A stretch of 64,000 bases of DNA from DASXMT01 sp963755985 (lineage in GTDB: Bacteria; Actinomycetota; Acidimicrobiia; Acidimicrobiales; RAAP-2): the NCBI GenBank assembly GCA_963755985.1, contig CAVWLO010000001.1, positions 186,001 to 250,000 of the forward strand, written 5' to 3'. The notes beneath the pieces are model-generated. The model saw only the letters and a list, made by a program, of their open reading frames with translations. It was not told the DNA's origin and ran no database searches. This document shows positions 34,837-44,023 of the stretch, one piece after another. Within the stretch, counting starts at the first letter, position 1; each line of letters opens with the position of its first letter. The position numbers and the translations under genes were made by a program.

Positions 34837-35316
34837 ATGCTCGAGCGCCACCTGTTCATTCCTGCCAGCCCCCGGCAGGTGTGGGAGACCCTGACCGATC
34901 CCCCGACCCTCTCGACCTGGTTCGGGGCCCAGGTTGACTGGGACCTCCACCCCGGCGGGGCGGCCCGGTTCTTCGAGCACGGAGGAGCGGTCCGGGCCGG
35001 CAGGATCGACGAGGTCGTCCCCGACCAGCACCTCCGATTCCGGTGGTGGCCGGAGGGCCACGCAGACGACAGGGCGTCCGAAGTCACGTACCGGCTCGAG
35101 CCCCACGAAGAGGGAACCGACCTCACCATTACCGAGCGCCAGTTGCCGGCGAACCGGTCCGCTCAGGCTCGGGCCGGGTCCGGCCCGGCCCTCTCCGCTC
35201 AGGCCCGGTCGGCGGCGGCCCGCAACCTGAGTACGGCCACGTGGACACCGTGGGACAGTCGCCTGGTCGGGGTCTGGAGCCGGGCCAGTGCGCCCGTGAC
35301 GATTGGCACCCGCTGA
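34837..35316 (+). CDS. SRPBCC/AHSA1-like protein
   Basis: A 159-residue SRPBCC-fold protein: FIPASPRQVWETLTDPPTLSTWFG, PGGAARFFEHGGAVRAGRIDEVVPDQHLRFRWWPEG, VTYRLEPHEEGTDLTITE. This is the bacterial AHSA1 (Hsp90-activator-like) group, which usually pairs with an ArsR regulator. GGAGGAG precedes ATG 34837. The Ala/Arg/Ser-rich linker at about 105-130 is unusual. Ligand unknown. Confidence 0.88.
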   Translation: MLERHLFIPASPRQVWETLTDPPTLSTWFGAQVDWDLHPGGAARFFEHGGAVRAGRIDEVVPDQHLRFRWWPEGHADDRASEVTYRLEPHEEGTDLTITERQLPANRSAQARAGSGPALSAQARSAAARNLSTATWTPWDSRLVGVWSRASAPVTIGTR

Positions 35317-35644
35317 CCCATTGTCCTGGGCGAGTACCGACGCCGGCAGCGTCTTTGCCGCGCTGGCCGATCCAACCAGACGGCAACTGCTCGATCAACT
35401 GGCCACGGACGGCCCGTTGACGGCTACGGCGTTGGCCGAGTCCTATCCGATGTCACGCCAGGCTGTCGTCAAGCACCTCGCGGCCCTGGCCGCGGCGGGC
35501 CTGCTCGTCGGCGAGCGCCAGGGCCGCGAGGTTCGCTACCGGGTCGTGCCCACCAGCCTCGGCGGTGCAGCCACCTGGCTGACCGAAGTGGAGAGCAGGT
35601 GGGATCAGCGGCTGGAGGCGCTCCAGCGGCGGTTCACGGACTGA
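35303..35644 (+). CDS. ArsR family transcriptional regulator
   Basis: A 113-residue winged-helix regulator: FAALADPTRRQLLDQLATDGPLTATALAESYPMSRQAVVKHLAALAAAGLLVGERQGREVRYRV. No metal-binding Cys is present, as in the ArsR proteins that partner AHSA1 genes. It overlaps the AHSA1 end. Two TTG starts (35303 or 35321) are possible; the later one avoids the overlap. It probably binds the twin dyads upstream of the operon. Confidence 0.9.
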   Translation: MAPADPLSWASTDAGSVFAALADPTRRQLLDQLATDGPLTATALAESYPMSRQAVVKHLAALAAAGLLVGERQGREVRYRVVPTSLGGAATWLTEVESRWDQRLEALQRRFTD

Positions 35645-35708
35645 TGGGACAAGGCGGGATTCCGTCGGCAACCAGGGCGCAGCCAGGAGTTCGGCCACAA
35701 TAAAGGGA

Positions 35709-36278
35709 ATGGCCGAGATAGACCCGACCACGAGTGCAGGGTCCCCGCCGGACGGTACGACTCCCGAGGCCGGTCCGGCCACCGACACGGGGAGCGCACC
35801 GCGAGTGGTGACCTGGCTGGCCGCCTATGTCTACGGGACGATCGCCACGCTGGTGGCCATCGGAGGGCTCGCGTTCGAGGCCCGCCTGAACGCCGTCTCG
35901 GCCACGGGGGTGATCGTGGTGGGCGCCATCGCCATCTGGCTGGCCCACGCTGTCTCCAACCTGGTGGCCAGACGAGCAAGGGAGGGAGCAGACCTCCAGA
36001 GAGCCGACGTCGCGGCCGAGTTGCGGAACTCCTGGCCCATCGTCTCGGCCGCCCTCCCAGCCGCCGTGGTCATGATCCTCGCTGCTCTCGGGGCGTGGAC
36101 AGCAGAGACGGGCTTGGTCATCGACGAGGTCATTGGGGTCCTGGCCCTGGCCGGCGTCGGGATCGCCACCGCTGGAGGGGCACGACGATCGGTCGGTCGA
36201 CGAATCCTCTACGTCACCGTGCTCACAGCCGTGGGATTGGCCATCGTGGGCCTCGAGGTGGCCGTCCACTTCTTGTAG
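35709..36278 (+). CDS. Hypothetical four-TM membrane protein
   Basis: A 189-residue protein with a disordered Thr/Pro-rich N-terminus (about 1-30) and four to five TM segments (VTWLAAYVYGTIATLVAIGGLAF; VSATGVIVVGAIAIWLAHAVSNLV; IVSAALPAAVVMILAALGAW; VIGVLALAGVGIATAG; ILYVTVLTAVGLAIVGL). WLAHAVSNLVARRA looks like a short amphipathic helix after TM2. I do not recognise a family. Start ATG 35709. Confidence 0.72.
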   Translation: MAEIDPTTSAGSPPDGTTPEAGPATDTGSAPRVVTWLAAYVYGTIATLVAIGGLAFEARLNAVSATGVIVVGAIAIWLAHAVSNLVARRAREGADLQRADVAAELRNSWPIVSAALPAAVVMILAALGAWTAETGLVIDEVIGVLALAGVGIATAGGARRSVGRRILYVTVLTAVGLAIVGLEVAVHFL

Positions 36279-36342
36279 CCGATCTCTTGGCCTCGGGAGC
36301 TCACCCTTGCCGGCCAGCCGACGGGCGCCTGGCCACCACTGT

Positions 36343-36693
36343 TCAATCCCACTGGTTGATGTCGACCGACTGGCGATTCCGAAGGACCAACCGGAGGATG
36401 GCACTGAAGAGGCCTCCCCGGGGGGCACACTCCAGAAACACGATCTCGTGCTCTCGCACCGTGAACGTGGTGTCGGCCTCCGCGTCGCGATGGGGCACCT
36501 GAACCGTCAACCGATGTTCGGCAGGTACGACGGCGAAGTTCTTCACCTCGCCTGACCTGATGCCACCGACCGGCTCGCCGTCCAGCTCGAGCCGGTACGT
36601 GCCCAGGGTGCCCACCGTCCTGCCCGCTACTCGGACCACCCGGACGGTCGCCGACCTCCCGCCGGCGCGATCGGAATGATGCGTTGTGGCCAC
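36343..36693 (-). CDS. Hypothetical beta-rich protein
   Basis: A 116-residue protein. The central pattern YRLELDGEPVGGIRSGEVKNFAVVPAEHRLTVQVPHRDAEADTTFTVREHEIVFLECAPRG resembles short beta-sandwich modules in which a ligand group is presented on a turn. It has no TM segment or signal peptide. It lies divergent from the HAD gene. I do not recognise it beyond that. Confidence 0.6.
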   Translation of the reverse strand: MATTHHSDRAGGRSATVRVVRVAGRTVGTLGTYRLELDGEPVGGIRSGEVKNFAVVPAEHRLTVQVPHRDAEADTTFTVREHEIVFLECAPRGGLFSAILRLVLRNRQSVDINQWD

Positions 36694-36883
36694 CGCTTCG
36701 ACGGTATCCCTCCTCGGCCGACGACGGCGACCGGTCGGGCGGCCCCGTCACCGTGTTCCAGGATGGGCCGCGGTCCCCACTCCCGCCCGGGTCGTCACCA
36801 CTCGCCGGGCGCCGTCAGCGTCATACTGGCATCGTGTCTATCGGCGGTGCCGCTCGGAGCGATGGTGGCCGCGAAGGCGGCAA

Positions 36884-37588
36884 TTGACCACGACCACGTA
36901 CAAGCGCCTCATCCTCTGGGACATAGACGGGACCCTCGTCCGCAGCGGTCCGGTCGGGTCAGACGTCTTCGGCCAGGCGGTCGAGCAGGTGCTCGGGACG
37001 CGGCCCCGAGCTCTCGTGGTCATGAGCGGAAAGACCGACCGCCAGATCGTCGAGGAGTACCTGGCCCTCGAAGGGAGCACCGACCCCGCTCATGCTCCCG
37101 CCGTCCTCGACCGGCTCGAGCGGGAGTTTGCCCGCCAAGTCGGTCGGGTCGCCGCCGAGGGATGGGCTTGCCCGGGTGGAGAAGGCGCGCTGGCCCGACT
37201 GGGGGCCATCGCCGGAGTCGAGCAGACCGTACTCACCGGGAACATCGCGGCCAATGCCGCACTGAAGCTGGCCGCCTTTGGCCTCGATCGGTATCTCGAC
37301 CTCGAGGTCGGTGCCTACGGCATCGAACACTCCGATCGACGGAGCCTGCTTCCTCTGGCCTGGAAGCGGCAGCGCGAGCTCAGGGGAATCGACTATCGGC
37401 CCGAAGAGACGTGGATCGTGGGCGACACGCCGCGGGACCTGGCATGCGCACGCGCCGGCGGGGCGCAGTGCCTCCTGGTGTCGACGGGACGACACGACTT
37501 CGTCGAGCTCGAGGCGCTCGGCCCCAAGGCTGTTCTCAGGGACCTGAGCGACACCGGGCTCGTCGTCGACCTACTGACCTCCCGCTGA
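36884..37588 (+). CDS. HAD superfamily hydrolase
   Basis: A 234-residue HAD phosphatase. Motif I is WDIDGTL (about 11-17; DxD nucleophile pair), motif II lies in VLTGN, and motif IV is WIVGDTPRDLACAR. The cap is helical (C1, PGP-like). TTG 36884 is the only sensible start in frame, with GAAGGCGG just upstream; the frame is open to 36686, but that extension is antisense to the neighbour. Probably hydrolyses a phosphoglycolate- or nucleotide-like substrate. Confidence 0.87.
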   Translation: MTTTTYKRLILWDIDGTLVRSGPVGSDVFGQAVEQVLGTRPRALVVMSGKTDRQIVEEYLALEGSTDPAHAPAVLDRLEREFARQVGRVAAEGWACPGGEGALARLGAIAGVEQTVLTGNIAANAALKLAAFGLDRYLDLEVGAYGIEHSDRRSLLPLAWKRQRELRGIDYRPEETWIVGDTPRDLACARAGGAQCLLVSTGRHDFVELEALGPKAVLRDLSDTGLVVDLLTSR

Positions 37589-37789
37589 TCGCCGGCCCAC
37601 CCTGCCCGTCCAGTTGTCCCCAGCCACGCTCGATCGTGGTCAGCTCGTCGTCGCGCCCGGCGCGCCGAGGTAGTGGAACTCCTCAGGGTGTCGGTGTGCA
37701 AACCCACATCGGACCGACGTCCGGCTCGAGCCCCGACCCGGGTCGTGGCGAAGCCAATTTCGCCACCGGCGTTGGTAGGGTGACCGGCC

Positions 37790-39601
37790 ATGACCGGAGA
37801 CGGCCCTGATCGTCACGGTCCTGATGACCCCTCACCGAGTCGCCTGCGTCCCCGGCCGGATCAGGGCGGCCCAACGGCCACCAACGAGCTCGACGAGGGT
37901 CCGGAAGCCAATGACAGACATGGATCCGAACTGGTCGCCAACCACGTGGGCCTGCTGGCTTTGGCCGAGGCGATGGAGCCCCAGACTGCCAGTCGGTCCG
38001 ACCGGCGCCGGAGCGTCGCTCACACCCGCCGCCGCCGTCGCATCAAGCGGGGGATCCTGATCACCTTGGCCGTGTTGCTGGTCTTGGTCGGCAGCGGGGC
38101 GGGCTATCTCTACTATCTGACCCACGACCTGCACCGGGTGACGGTGAAGGGGCTCCACGGAGCACTCACGACCGGCGCCGAGGCCGGCGCAGAGAACATC
38201 TTGATGGTGGGTTCCACCTCGCGCTGCGCCCTGACCGTACAGAACGGGGCGTACGGCCTGTGCTCGCAGGGTGTGAACGGGGTGAACAGCGACGTGATCA
38301 TGATCCTCCACGCCGACCCGACACATCACCGGCTGGCCCTTCTCTCGATCCCACGCGACCTCTTCATCCCCAATGCCCGGAGCGACGGGGCCAACAAGGT
38401 GGACGCCGGCCTCTATCAAGGACTGACCCAGCTGGTGGCGGCCATCCAGGAGGACTTCGGGATCCCCATCCAGCACGCCGTCTCCTTGAACTTCGACCAG
38501 TTCGCCAACATCGTCGATGCCCTCGGTGGCATCAACATGTCCTTCCCGATGTCCGTCTTCGACGCCTATTCGGGCCTGAACGTTCAGGCGGCGGCGTGCG
38601 TCCACCTCAACGGCACTCAGGCCCTCCAGGTCGTCCGGGCCCGCCACTTGCAGTACAAATCGAGCGATACGACCAGTTCGTACGCCGAGTCCTGGCCCCA
38701 GGAGAACCTGAGTGACCTGGCCCGCATCCGCCGAGACCATGAGTTCCTCCGGGTACTGGGCACGGCCGTTGCCAAACAGGGGCTCGGCAACCCCATCACC
38801 GATGTCAACCTCATCAACTCGGTGAAGAGCGACCTCACCTTCGACCAATCCTGGTCGGTGAGTGACATGTCGAGCCTCGTGCTCGCCTTCCACTCGGTCA
38901 ATGTCAACTCGGTTCCCCAGCTCACCCTGCCTGTGGCCGTGGTGACCGACCCGCAGGGAGCCGGTGGGAGCCTCGTCTACCAGGGCGGGAGCTACGGAGA
39001 CGTCGAGTTCCCGGCGCAGTCGCAGGACCAACAGGCCATCGACCAGGTTCTCGGGATAGGACCGACCATCGGCTCCATGACGGGTACTCCGCTCCCGGCT
39101 CCGTCGCAGGTCACTGTGTCGGTCATGAACGGCAGCGGGGCCTACAACCAGGCAACCGATACCGCATCGGCGCTCGCCGGGCTCGGCTTCCACACCGTCG
39201 GCGTGGGTGACACGACGCCGGTGGGCGACGAGGCCGAGACCTTCGTGTACTACGGGTCCCGCGCTCCGGCCACCGAGGCAGCGGCCGAGGCGGTGGCCCG
39301 CTCGATGTCGGGTTCGGTCATCATGGGCTACGACCCGAGCCAGGTCACCGACGGCGCCCAGGTGACAGTGGTGACCGGCACCCAGTTCGCGGTGAGCGCC
39401 CCGTCGGCCGTGGCCGCCCCGGCCGCGGGAGCTACCAGTGGTTCTCCCACAACGACGACGCCCGCCACGACAACGACAACCTCCCCGGCCGCGTCCGCCA
39501 TCGCACAACCGTCGGCGCCCGTGTCGAGCCTCCAGCCATGGGACCCCCGAGCCTGCCCGGCCGGAGCCACGCCAACGGCGCCCGTGGCCAACCAGACCTG
39601 A
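37790..39601 (+). CDS. LytR-CpsA-Psr family cell-wall ligase
   Basis: A 603-residue LCP protein. A charged cytoplasmic N-terminus (about 1-85) is followed by one TM segment (ILITLAVLLVLVGSGAGYLYYL). The LCP domain follows: SDVIMILHADPTHHRLALLSIPRDLFIP, NFDQFANIVDALGGINM, and RIRRDHEFLRVLG. A C-terminal LytR_C domain is at about 440-540 (VSVMNGSGAYNQATDTASALAGLGF), then a Thr/Pro tail. LCP enzymes attach teichoic-acid, arabinogalactan or capsule polymers to peptidoglycan. Two extra Cys (about 145-164) flank the LCP start. ATG 37790. Confidence 0.92.
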   Translation: MTGDGPDRHGPDDPSPSRLRPRPDQGGPTATNELDEGPEANDRHGSELVANHVGLLALAEAMEPQTASRSDRRRSVAHTRRRRRIKRGILITLAVLLVLVGSGAGYLYYLTHDLHRVTVKGLHGALTTGAEAGAENILMVGSTSRCALTVQNGAYGLCSQGVNGVNSDVIMILHADPTHHRLALLSIPRDLFIPNARSDGANKVDAGLYQGLTQLVAAIQEDFGIPIQHAVSLNFDQFANIVDALGGINMSFPMSVFDAYSGLNVQAAACVHLNGTQALQVVRARHLQYKSSDTTSSYAESWPQENLSDLARIRRDHEFLRVLGTAVAKQGLGNPITDVNLINSVKSDLTFDQSWSVSDMSSLVLAFHSVNVNSVPQLTLPVAVVTDPQGAGGSLVYQGGSYGDVEFPAQSQDQQAIDQVLGIGPTIGSMTGTPLPAPSQVTVSVMNGSGAYNQATDTASALAGLGFHTVGVGDTTPVGDEAETFVYYGSRAPATEAAAEAVARSMSGSVIMGYDPSQVTDGAQVTVVTGTQFAVSAPSAVAAPAAGATSGSPTTTTPATTTTTSPAASAIAQPSAPVSSLQPWDPRACPAGATPTAPVANQT

Positions 39602-39660
39602 CCCGGGCTGAGCCACCCGTTTGGGCCAATACTGGCGGTCTTCGGCGAGCCCGAGGGCCC

Positions 39661-40248
39661 TCACCGCTCGCTCGAGGAAGTCCGATCACAGCCGTGGACC
39701 TCGGCACCGTGCAGAAAGAGGCTGCAGACCGCCGCACTCGCCCGCTCGACGCCGTCGTCGAAGTGCACCATGGACCGGAATGCCCCTCTCAAAAGGGCGC
39801 CGAACAGTTGAGCCAGGACCTCGGCCGGCAGGTCGCGGCGTAGCGTCCCGTCGGCTATCCCTCGTTCAAAGACCGCCCGAATCCGATTGCCGACCCGCCG
39901 ATCGACATCCTCGGCATCGACATACCGGTGGTCCTCCACGATGACCGCGAACTTGACGCCGCAGGCGATGACCGCCCGGGTCACTCGGGCCAGTGCCTCA
40001 CGCACCGGGACCGTCTCCAGGTCGGCTACGTCCAGGTGTGCGCTGACATCGTCGATGGCCGCAGAGGCCAGGGCGCGAAGCAGCTCATCTCTCGAAGCGA
40101 AGTAACGGTAGAGGGTTGCCCGACTGATCCCGGCCGCGGTGGCCACGTCGGCCATGCTGGCCGAGTCGTCGTGCTCGGCGATCACCGTGGCCGCGGCGTC
40201 GAGTATGGCCGACGTCGTGCGATCCCGAACCTGCAGTCCCTGTGCCAT
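39661..40248 (-). CDS. TetR family regulator of the MMPL transporter
   Basis: A 195-residue TetR: ILDAAATVIAEHDDSASMADVATAAGISRATLYRYFASRDELL, then a ligand domain of the TetR_C SbtR-like class. Start ATG 40248; the frame is open upstream with no similarity. It is divergent from the MMPL gene and most likely represses it. AT-rich promoter DNA (40250-40310) lies between. Confidence 0.9.
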   Translation of the reverse strand: MAQGLQVRDRTTSAILDAAATVIAEHDDSASMADVATAAGISRATLYRYFASRDELLRALASAAIDDVSAHLDVADLETVPVREALARVTRAVIACGVKFAVIVEDHRYVDAEDVDRRVGNRIRAVFERGIADGTLRRDLPAEVLAQLFGALLRGAFRSMVHFDDGVERASAAVCSLFLHGAEVHGCDRTSSSER

Positions 40249-40320
40249 CGCTGATAGTAAACACCACCATCTTACGATTTGACAAGCAATATTCATGATG
40301 AGACTCTTGTGCCTCACCTG

Positions 40321-40358
40321 TTTTTGCGGAGCCATACCGTTTTTGCGGAGCCATACCG
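40321..40358. repeat. 19-bp perfect tandem duplication before the MMPL gene
   Basis: The unit tttttgcggagccataccg occurs twice without a gap (40321-40339 and 40340-40358), 21 bp ahead of the MMPL start, in its leader or promoter. It may duplicate a regulator site or alter leader length. Confidence 0.85.
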
Positions 40359-40379
40359 TGAGAGAGGATCGTTGTTCTG

Positions 40380-42608
40380 ATGCGTGGACTAGCGACATGG
40401 TGTGTGCGACACCGTCGGATCGTCGTGTTGTTCTGGGTGGCGGTCCTCGTCGTGGTGACGCTGATCGCTCGATCGGCCGGAAGCTCCTACTCGAACAGCT
40501 TCTCCCTGCCGAAGACGCAATCGACCGAGGCAATCCAGCTCCTGCAGTCGGTCTCCCCCAAGGTGTCCGGCGACTCGGAGCAGATCGTCATGGGTACCTC
40601 GGGCGGGGCGCGGGTGACAGATCCGGCGATCGAGCAACGGATCAACGAGATGCTGGCCAAGGTGGCCAAAGTTCCGAATGTCACCAATATCGTCTCGCCC
40701 TTCACCCCTGGCGGCTCCGCCCGCATCAGCAAGGACGGGACGGTTGCCTTTGCCACCGTCACCTTCGATCGCCAGGCACAGAACATCCCCAACAGTACGG
40801 CCAACGCCCTGGTCAATACGGCCAAGAGCGCAGACGGTCAGGGCCTCAACATCGCGGTCGGCGGCCAGCTGGCTGAAGTGACGAACAAGATCTCGCTGAA
40901 CGCCACGGGCATAGGCATCCTTCTCGCCGCGATCGTGCTGCTCTTCGTCTTCGGCTCGATCTTTGCCATGGCCCTTCCCCTGATATCGGCCTTGGCCTCT
41001 TTGGGCATCGCCACCGGGATGATCGGTCTGCTCAGCCACGTCATGAAGATGCCCCAGTTCGCCACCGAGCTCACATTGCTCATCGGGCTCGGTGTCGGGG
41101 TCGACTACGCCCTCTTCATCGTGACCCGGCACAGACAGGGGCTCATCGCCGGTGGGGACACCGAGTCGTCGATCGTGAACGCGGTCAATACATCAGGTCG
41201 GGCCGTGCTGTTCGCCGGCGTCATCGTCTGTATCGCCCTGCTCGGAATGTTCGCTCTCGGGGTCACGTTTCTTTACGGGCTGGCCGTATCGGCCGCGCTG
41301 GGCGTCGCCCTCACCATGTTCGCCGCCCTGACCTTGATACCCGCATTGCTGGGGTTCATCGGTCCACGGGTGCTGTCACGTCGACAGAAGGCGAACCTGA
41401 AGCTCAACGGTCCGAGAGTGGTCGGCGCGGGCACCAAGGGCTTCTGGCCCCGGTGGGCAGACACCATCATGAGACGGCCGGTGGTTCCGGCCATTGCCGC
41501 GTTCGCCATCGTCGTGCTGGTTGCCCTGCCGTTCTTCTCTCTCCAGCTCGGATCCTCGGATCAAGGCAATGACCCGACCGGTACGACAACCCGCCAGGCC
41601 TACGACATGTTGAGCAAGGGCTTCGGGCCCGGTTTCAATGGTCCTCTCCAGTTGGTCACCCAGGTTCGCGGTCCCGCCGATCAGGATGCGCTGGATCGTC
41701 TGGTGAAAGATGTCGCCGCCCAACCTGGTGTCGCCACGGTGGTGCCTCCGATGCTGATTCCAGCCAAGGATGGCACTGACGTGGCCCTAGTCAACGTGTA
41801 TCCGACCACGTCGCCGCAGAACAAGGCGACGACGGACCTCGTCAATAGCCTTCGCCAGACCGTTGTCCCCAAAGCGGTGGCAGGATCTGCACTCACGGTG
41901 TACGTGGGGGGTTCCACAGCTCTGTTCGTGGACTTCGCCAACGTGCTGTCGGCCAAGCTGCCCCTGTTCATCGGTCTGGTGGTGCTGTTGTCCTTCCTGT
42001 TGCTGGCGGTGGTCTTCCGAAGTCTGGTCATTCCCCTCATGTCGGCGATATTGAACATCTTCTCGATCGGTGCGGCGTTTGGCATACTGGTCGCCGTCTT
42101 CCAGTGGGGTTGGCTCGGCTCCCTGCTCGGAGTGAATTCGACGGGACCGGTGGAATCGTTCCTCCCCGTCATGCTCTTCGCCATTGTCTTCGGTCTATCC
42201 ATGGACTACCAGGTCTTCCTGGTCACCCGGATCCACGAGGAGTGGGTGAAATCGGGCGACAACAAGCTGGCCGTCCGCAACGGGCTCGCCACCACGGGCA
42301 AGACCATCACGGCTGCAGCACTGATCATGATCCTCGTCTTCGGATCGTTCATCCTCGGTGGACAGCGAGTCATCAAGGAGTTCGGACTCGGGCTCGCAGG
42401 GGGAATCCTGATCGACGCAGTGGTCATCCGCATGGCGATCGTGCCGTCGGTGATGATCCTGATGGGCAAGTCGAACTGGTGGTTCCCCCGCTGGCTGGAC
42501 CGGATCCTGCCCAACATCGGCATCGACCAGTCCGACCACGAGACCGAGTCCGGGGGCGGGGGCGATGCCAAGGACTCTGGGCTGGCCGTTCCCGCTCCTC
42601 TTCGGTAG
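40380..42608 (+). CDS. MMPL family RND transporter
   Basis: A 742-residue MMPL/RND exporter with two six-TM bundles. Signature loops are GLGVGVDYALFIVTRHRQGL and VFGLSMDYQVFLVTRIHEEW, each followed by GRAVLFAGVIV or GKTITAAALIM. Periplasmic domains lie at about 35-170 and 400-540. It would export lipids or hydrophobic compounds using the proton motive force. The divergent TetR and upstream 19-bp repeats fit inducible expression. ATG 40380. Confidence 0.93.
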   Translation: MRGLATWCVRHRRIVVLFWVAVLVVVTLIARSAGSSYSNSFSLPKTQSTEAIQLLQSVSPKVSGDSEQIVMGTSGGARVTDPAIEQRINEMLAKVAKVPNVTNIVSPFTPGGSARISKDGTVAFATVTFDRQAQNIPNSTANALVNTAKSADGQGLNIAVGGQLAEVTNKISLNATGIGILLAAIVLLFVFGSIFAMALPLISALASLGIATGMIGLLSHVMKMPQFATELTLLIGLGVGVDYALFIVTRHRQGLIAGGDTESSIVNAVNTSGRAVLFAGVIVCIALLGMFALGVTFLYGLAVSAALGVALTMFAALTLIPALLGFIGPRVLSRRQKANLKLNGPRVVGAGTKGFWPRWADTIMRRPVVPAIAAFAIVVLVALPFFSLQLGSSDQGNDPTGTTTRQAYDMLSKGFGPGFNGPLQLVTQVRGPADQDALDRLVKDVAAQPGVATVVPPMLIPAKDGTDVALVNVYPTTSPQNKATTDLVNSLRQTVVPKAVAGSALTVYVGGSTALFVDFANVLSAKLPLFIGLVVLLSFLLLAVVFRSLVIPLMSAILNIFSIGAAFGILVAVFQWGWLGSLLGVNSTGPVESFLPVMLFAIVFGLSMDYQVFLVTRIHEEWVKSGDNKLAVRNGLATTGKTITAAALIMILVFGSFILGGQRVIKEFGLGLAGGILIDAVVIRMAIVPSVMILMGKSNWWFPRWLDRILPNIGIDQSDHETESGGGGDAKDSGLAVPAPLR

Positions 42609-42783
42609 AGCGGCCCACATAGCCGGAGTTACCTTCCGCGAGCAGGCCACATCCGAACGGCCCTCGGTCCTCGGCCCAGTGGCGTAGGGTTGGGCGAAGG
42701 ACAACCTCGCTCACCTCGGGCTTGGTGTACTCCTTCTTGCTCGGAGTCGGCACGAAATGGCTCGGCCAAGCGATCGGAGGATC

Positions 42784-43011
42784 ATGGTCTCACCCGACGC
42801 ATCACACGCAGGTCACCAGCTCGATGAGCACCACGCTCCAGAGACGAATGGGCGGATGTCGGTTTGCCGACGTTGTGGGTCGACGACCGACGGTCCAGTG
42901 GGATTGCACCACGTTCCAGCCGAACGACAGCTGACTCGCTCCAACGAGTGGCTCATCGCTCAGTTGCGGATCAAACACGTCGATCGCGTTGTGCGGCAAA
43001 TGGGGAAGTGA
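42784..43011 (+). CDS. Small protein with CxxC...HH (possible)
   Basis: A 75-residue candidate with VCRRCGSTTDGPVGLHHVP, a zinc-ribbon-like CxxC plus HH, and a helical C-terminus. GGAGG lies 2-7 bases before ATG 42784. No family is recognised and codon-position GC is weaker than neighbouring genes, so it may be a chance ORF. Confidence 0.35.
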   Translation: MVSPDASHAGHQLDEHHAPETNGRMSVCRRCGSTTDGPVGLHHVPAERQLTRSNEWLIAQLRIKHVDRVVRQMGK

Positions 43012-43113
43012 AGCCCTCAGCCCGATCGACTGCCCATGGTTGATCGGACAGAGCTCTTCCAATCACACATTCCGGCCCTTCGGCGTCCTGACCAAGGCTA
43101 GGAGGCCCCAGGC

Positions 43114-43644
43114 TCAGTTTCCTGCGTCCCGATCGAGCGCGTCGAGCACGGAACGGAAGAACCACTCGCCGATGGCGAAGGCCGGTTGACCGTCGATGGT
43201 CAATCGGTACCGGCGCGACCACACAATCTCGGAGGCCAAGTCGACATCGGTGCTCGGCGAATGCACTCCGACTGGCCGCCGTTGGGGCAGTGGTTCTCTT
43301 TGTAGCCCCAACCCATGGGCCACGAGTACGCGGCCGATCGGGTCGCTGGTTCGTTCCAGCTGCGCACGTACCTCGTGGGGAAGTCGCTCCGGCACGAACG
43401 TCGACTCGGCGTAGAGATAGGCAACGTCGGTTGAGCGCCCCTTGAGCACCGAAATCCGATGTGTTGCCGCATGGCCGGCCGTCACGCCGAGTGGGTTGTC
43501 TCTGCCTGCCGTCACCGGATATTGACGAACCACTTCAGCGACGAGCAACTCACCGGTGAGTGTTTCGAGGAAGTGCGTCACGGTGTCCCCGCTGTCGAGC
43601 AGCCTCTCAAGGTCCGTCGGATCCGACGCCATCAACCCAGCCAT
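43114..43644 (-). CDS. Chorismate pyruvate-lyase family (DUF98) protein
   Basis: About 176 residues from MAGLMASDP. The family pattern is seen as VTHFLETLTGELLVAEVVRQYP, HRISVLKGRSTDVAYLYAESTFVPERLPHEVRAQL, SDPIGRVLVAHGL and RRYRLTIDGQPAFAIGEWF. The R, E-S and G-E-W residues are those used in the UbiC fold. It could make 4-hydroxybenzoate from chorismate or bind an aromatic. The frame stays open to 43770, and starts at 43632 or 43644 are both possible. Confidence 0.72.
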   Translation of the reverse strand: MAGLMASDPTDLERLLDSGDTVTHFLETLTGELLVAEVVRQYPVTAGRDNPLGVTAGHAATHRISVLKGRSTDVAYLYAESTFVPERLPHEVRAQLERTSDPIGRVLVAHGLGLQREPLPQRRPVGVHSPSTDVDLASEIVWSRRYRLTIDGQPAFAIGEWFFRSVLDALDRDAGN

Positions 43645-43984
43645 CTCGACCCGGGCCCCGCGGAGAGGGCCGCGGGCGTGCCGGCAAGGCCGGGTGCGCC
43701 CCACGGTGCTTGCATCCGAATCAGCACAAACAGAACGTAGCTCGGGCCCCATACCCGCGAGAGCAGCCATCGTCAGCGGGCTACACCTTCACGAGGGGTT
43801 GTTGGTACGACCCTTCGATGGCCGGAGGGCCAGGGGTCGGTGCGCTCCGTACCGATCGACGACCCACAGCTGGTCCGTCAACCTGCGTTCGAGGTCGCCC
43901 CGTTGAGTCTACGCGATATCTCCTGGCTGCAGCAGGCACTCGAGCAAGCTGAGGTGCCCCGCTCCAGAAAGTTGCTCACCGTGT

Positions 43985-43996
43985 AGTAGTACTACT
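43985..43996. promoter_or_regulatory. 12-bp perfect palindrome upstream of the SCO1 gene
   Basis: AGTAGTACTACT is self-complementary and lies 27 bp before the start of the SCO1-like lipoprotein gene. It could be a dyad operator for a small metal- or stress-responsive repressor; no repressor gene is adjacent. Confidence 0.5.
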
Positions 43997-44023
43997 GGCT
44001 GTAGGAGATGAGCAAGGGAACCG

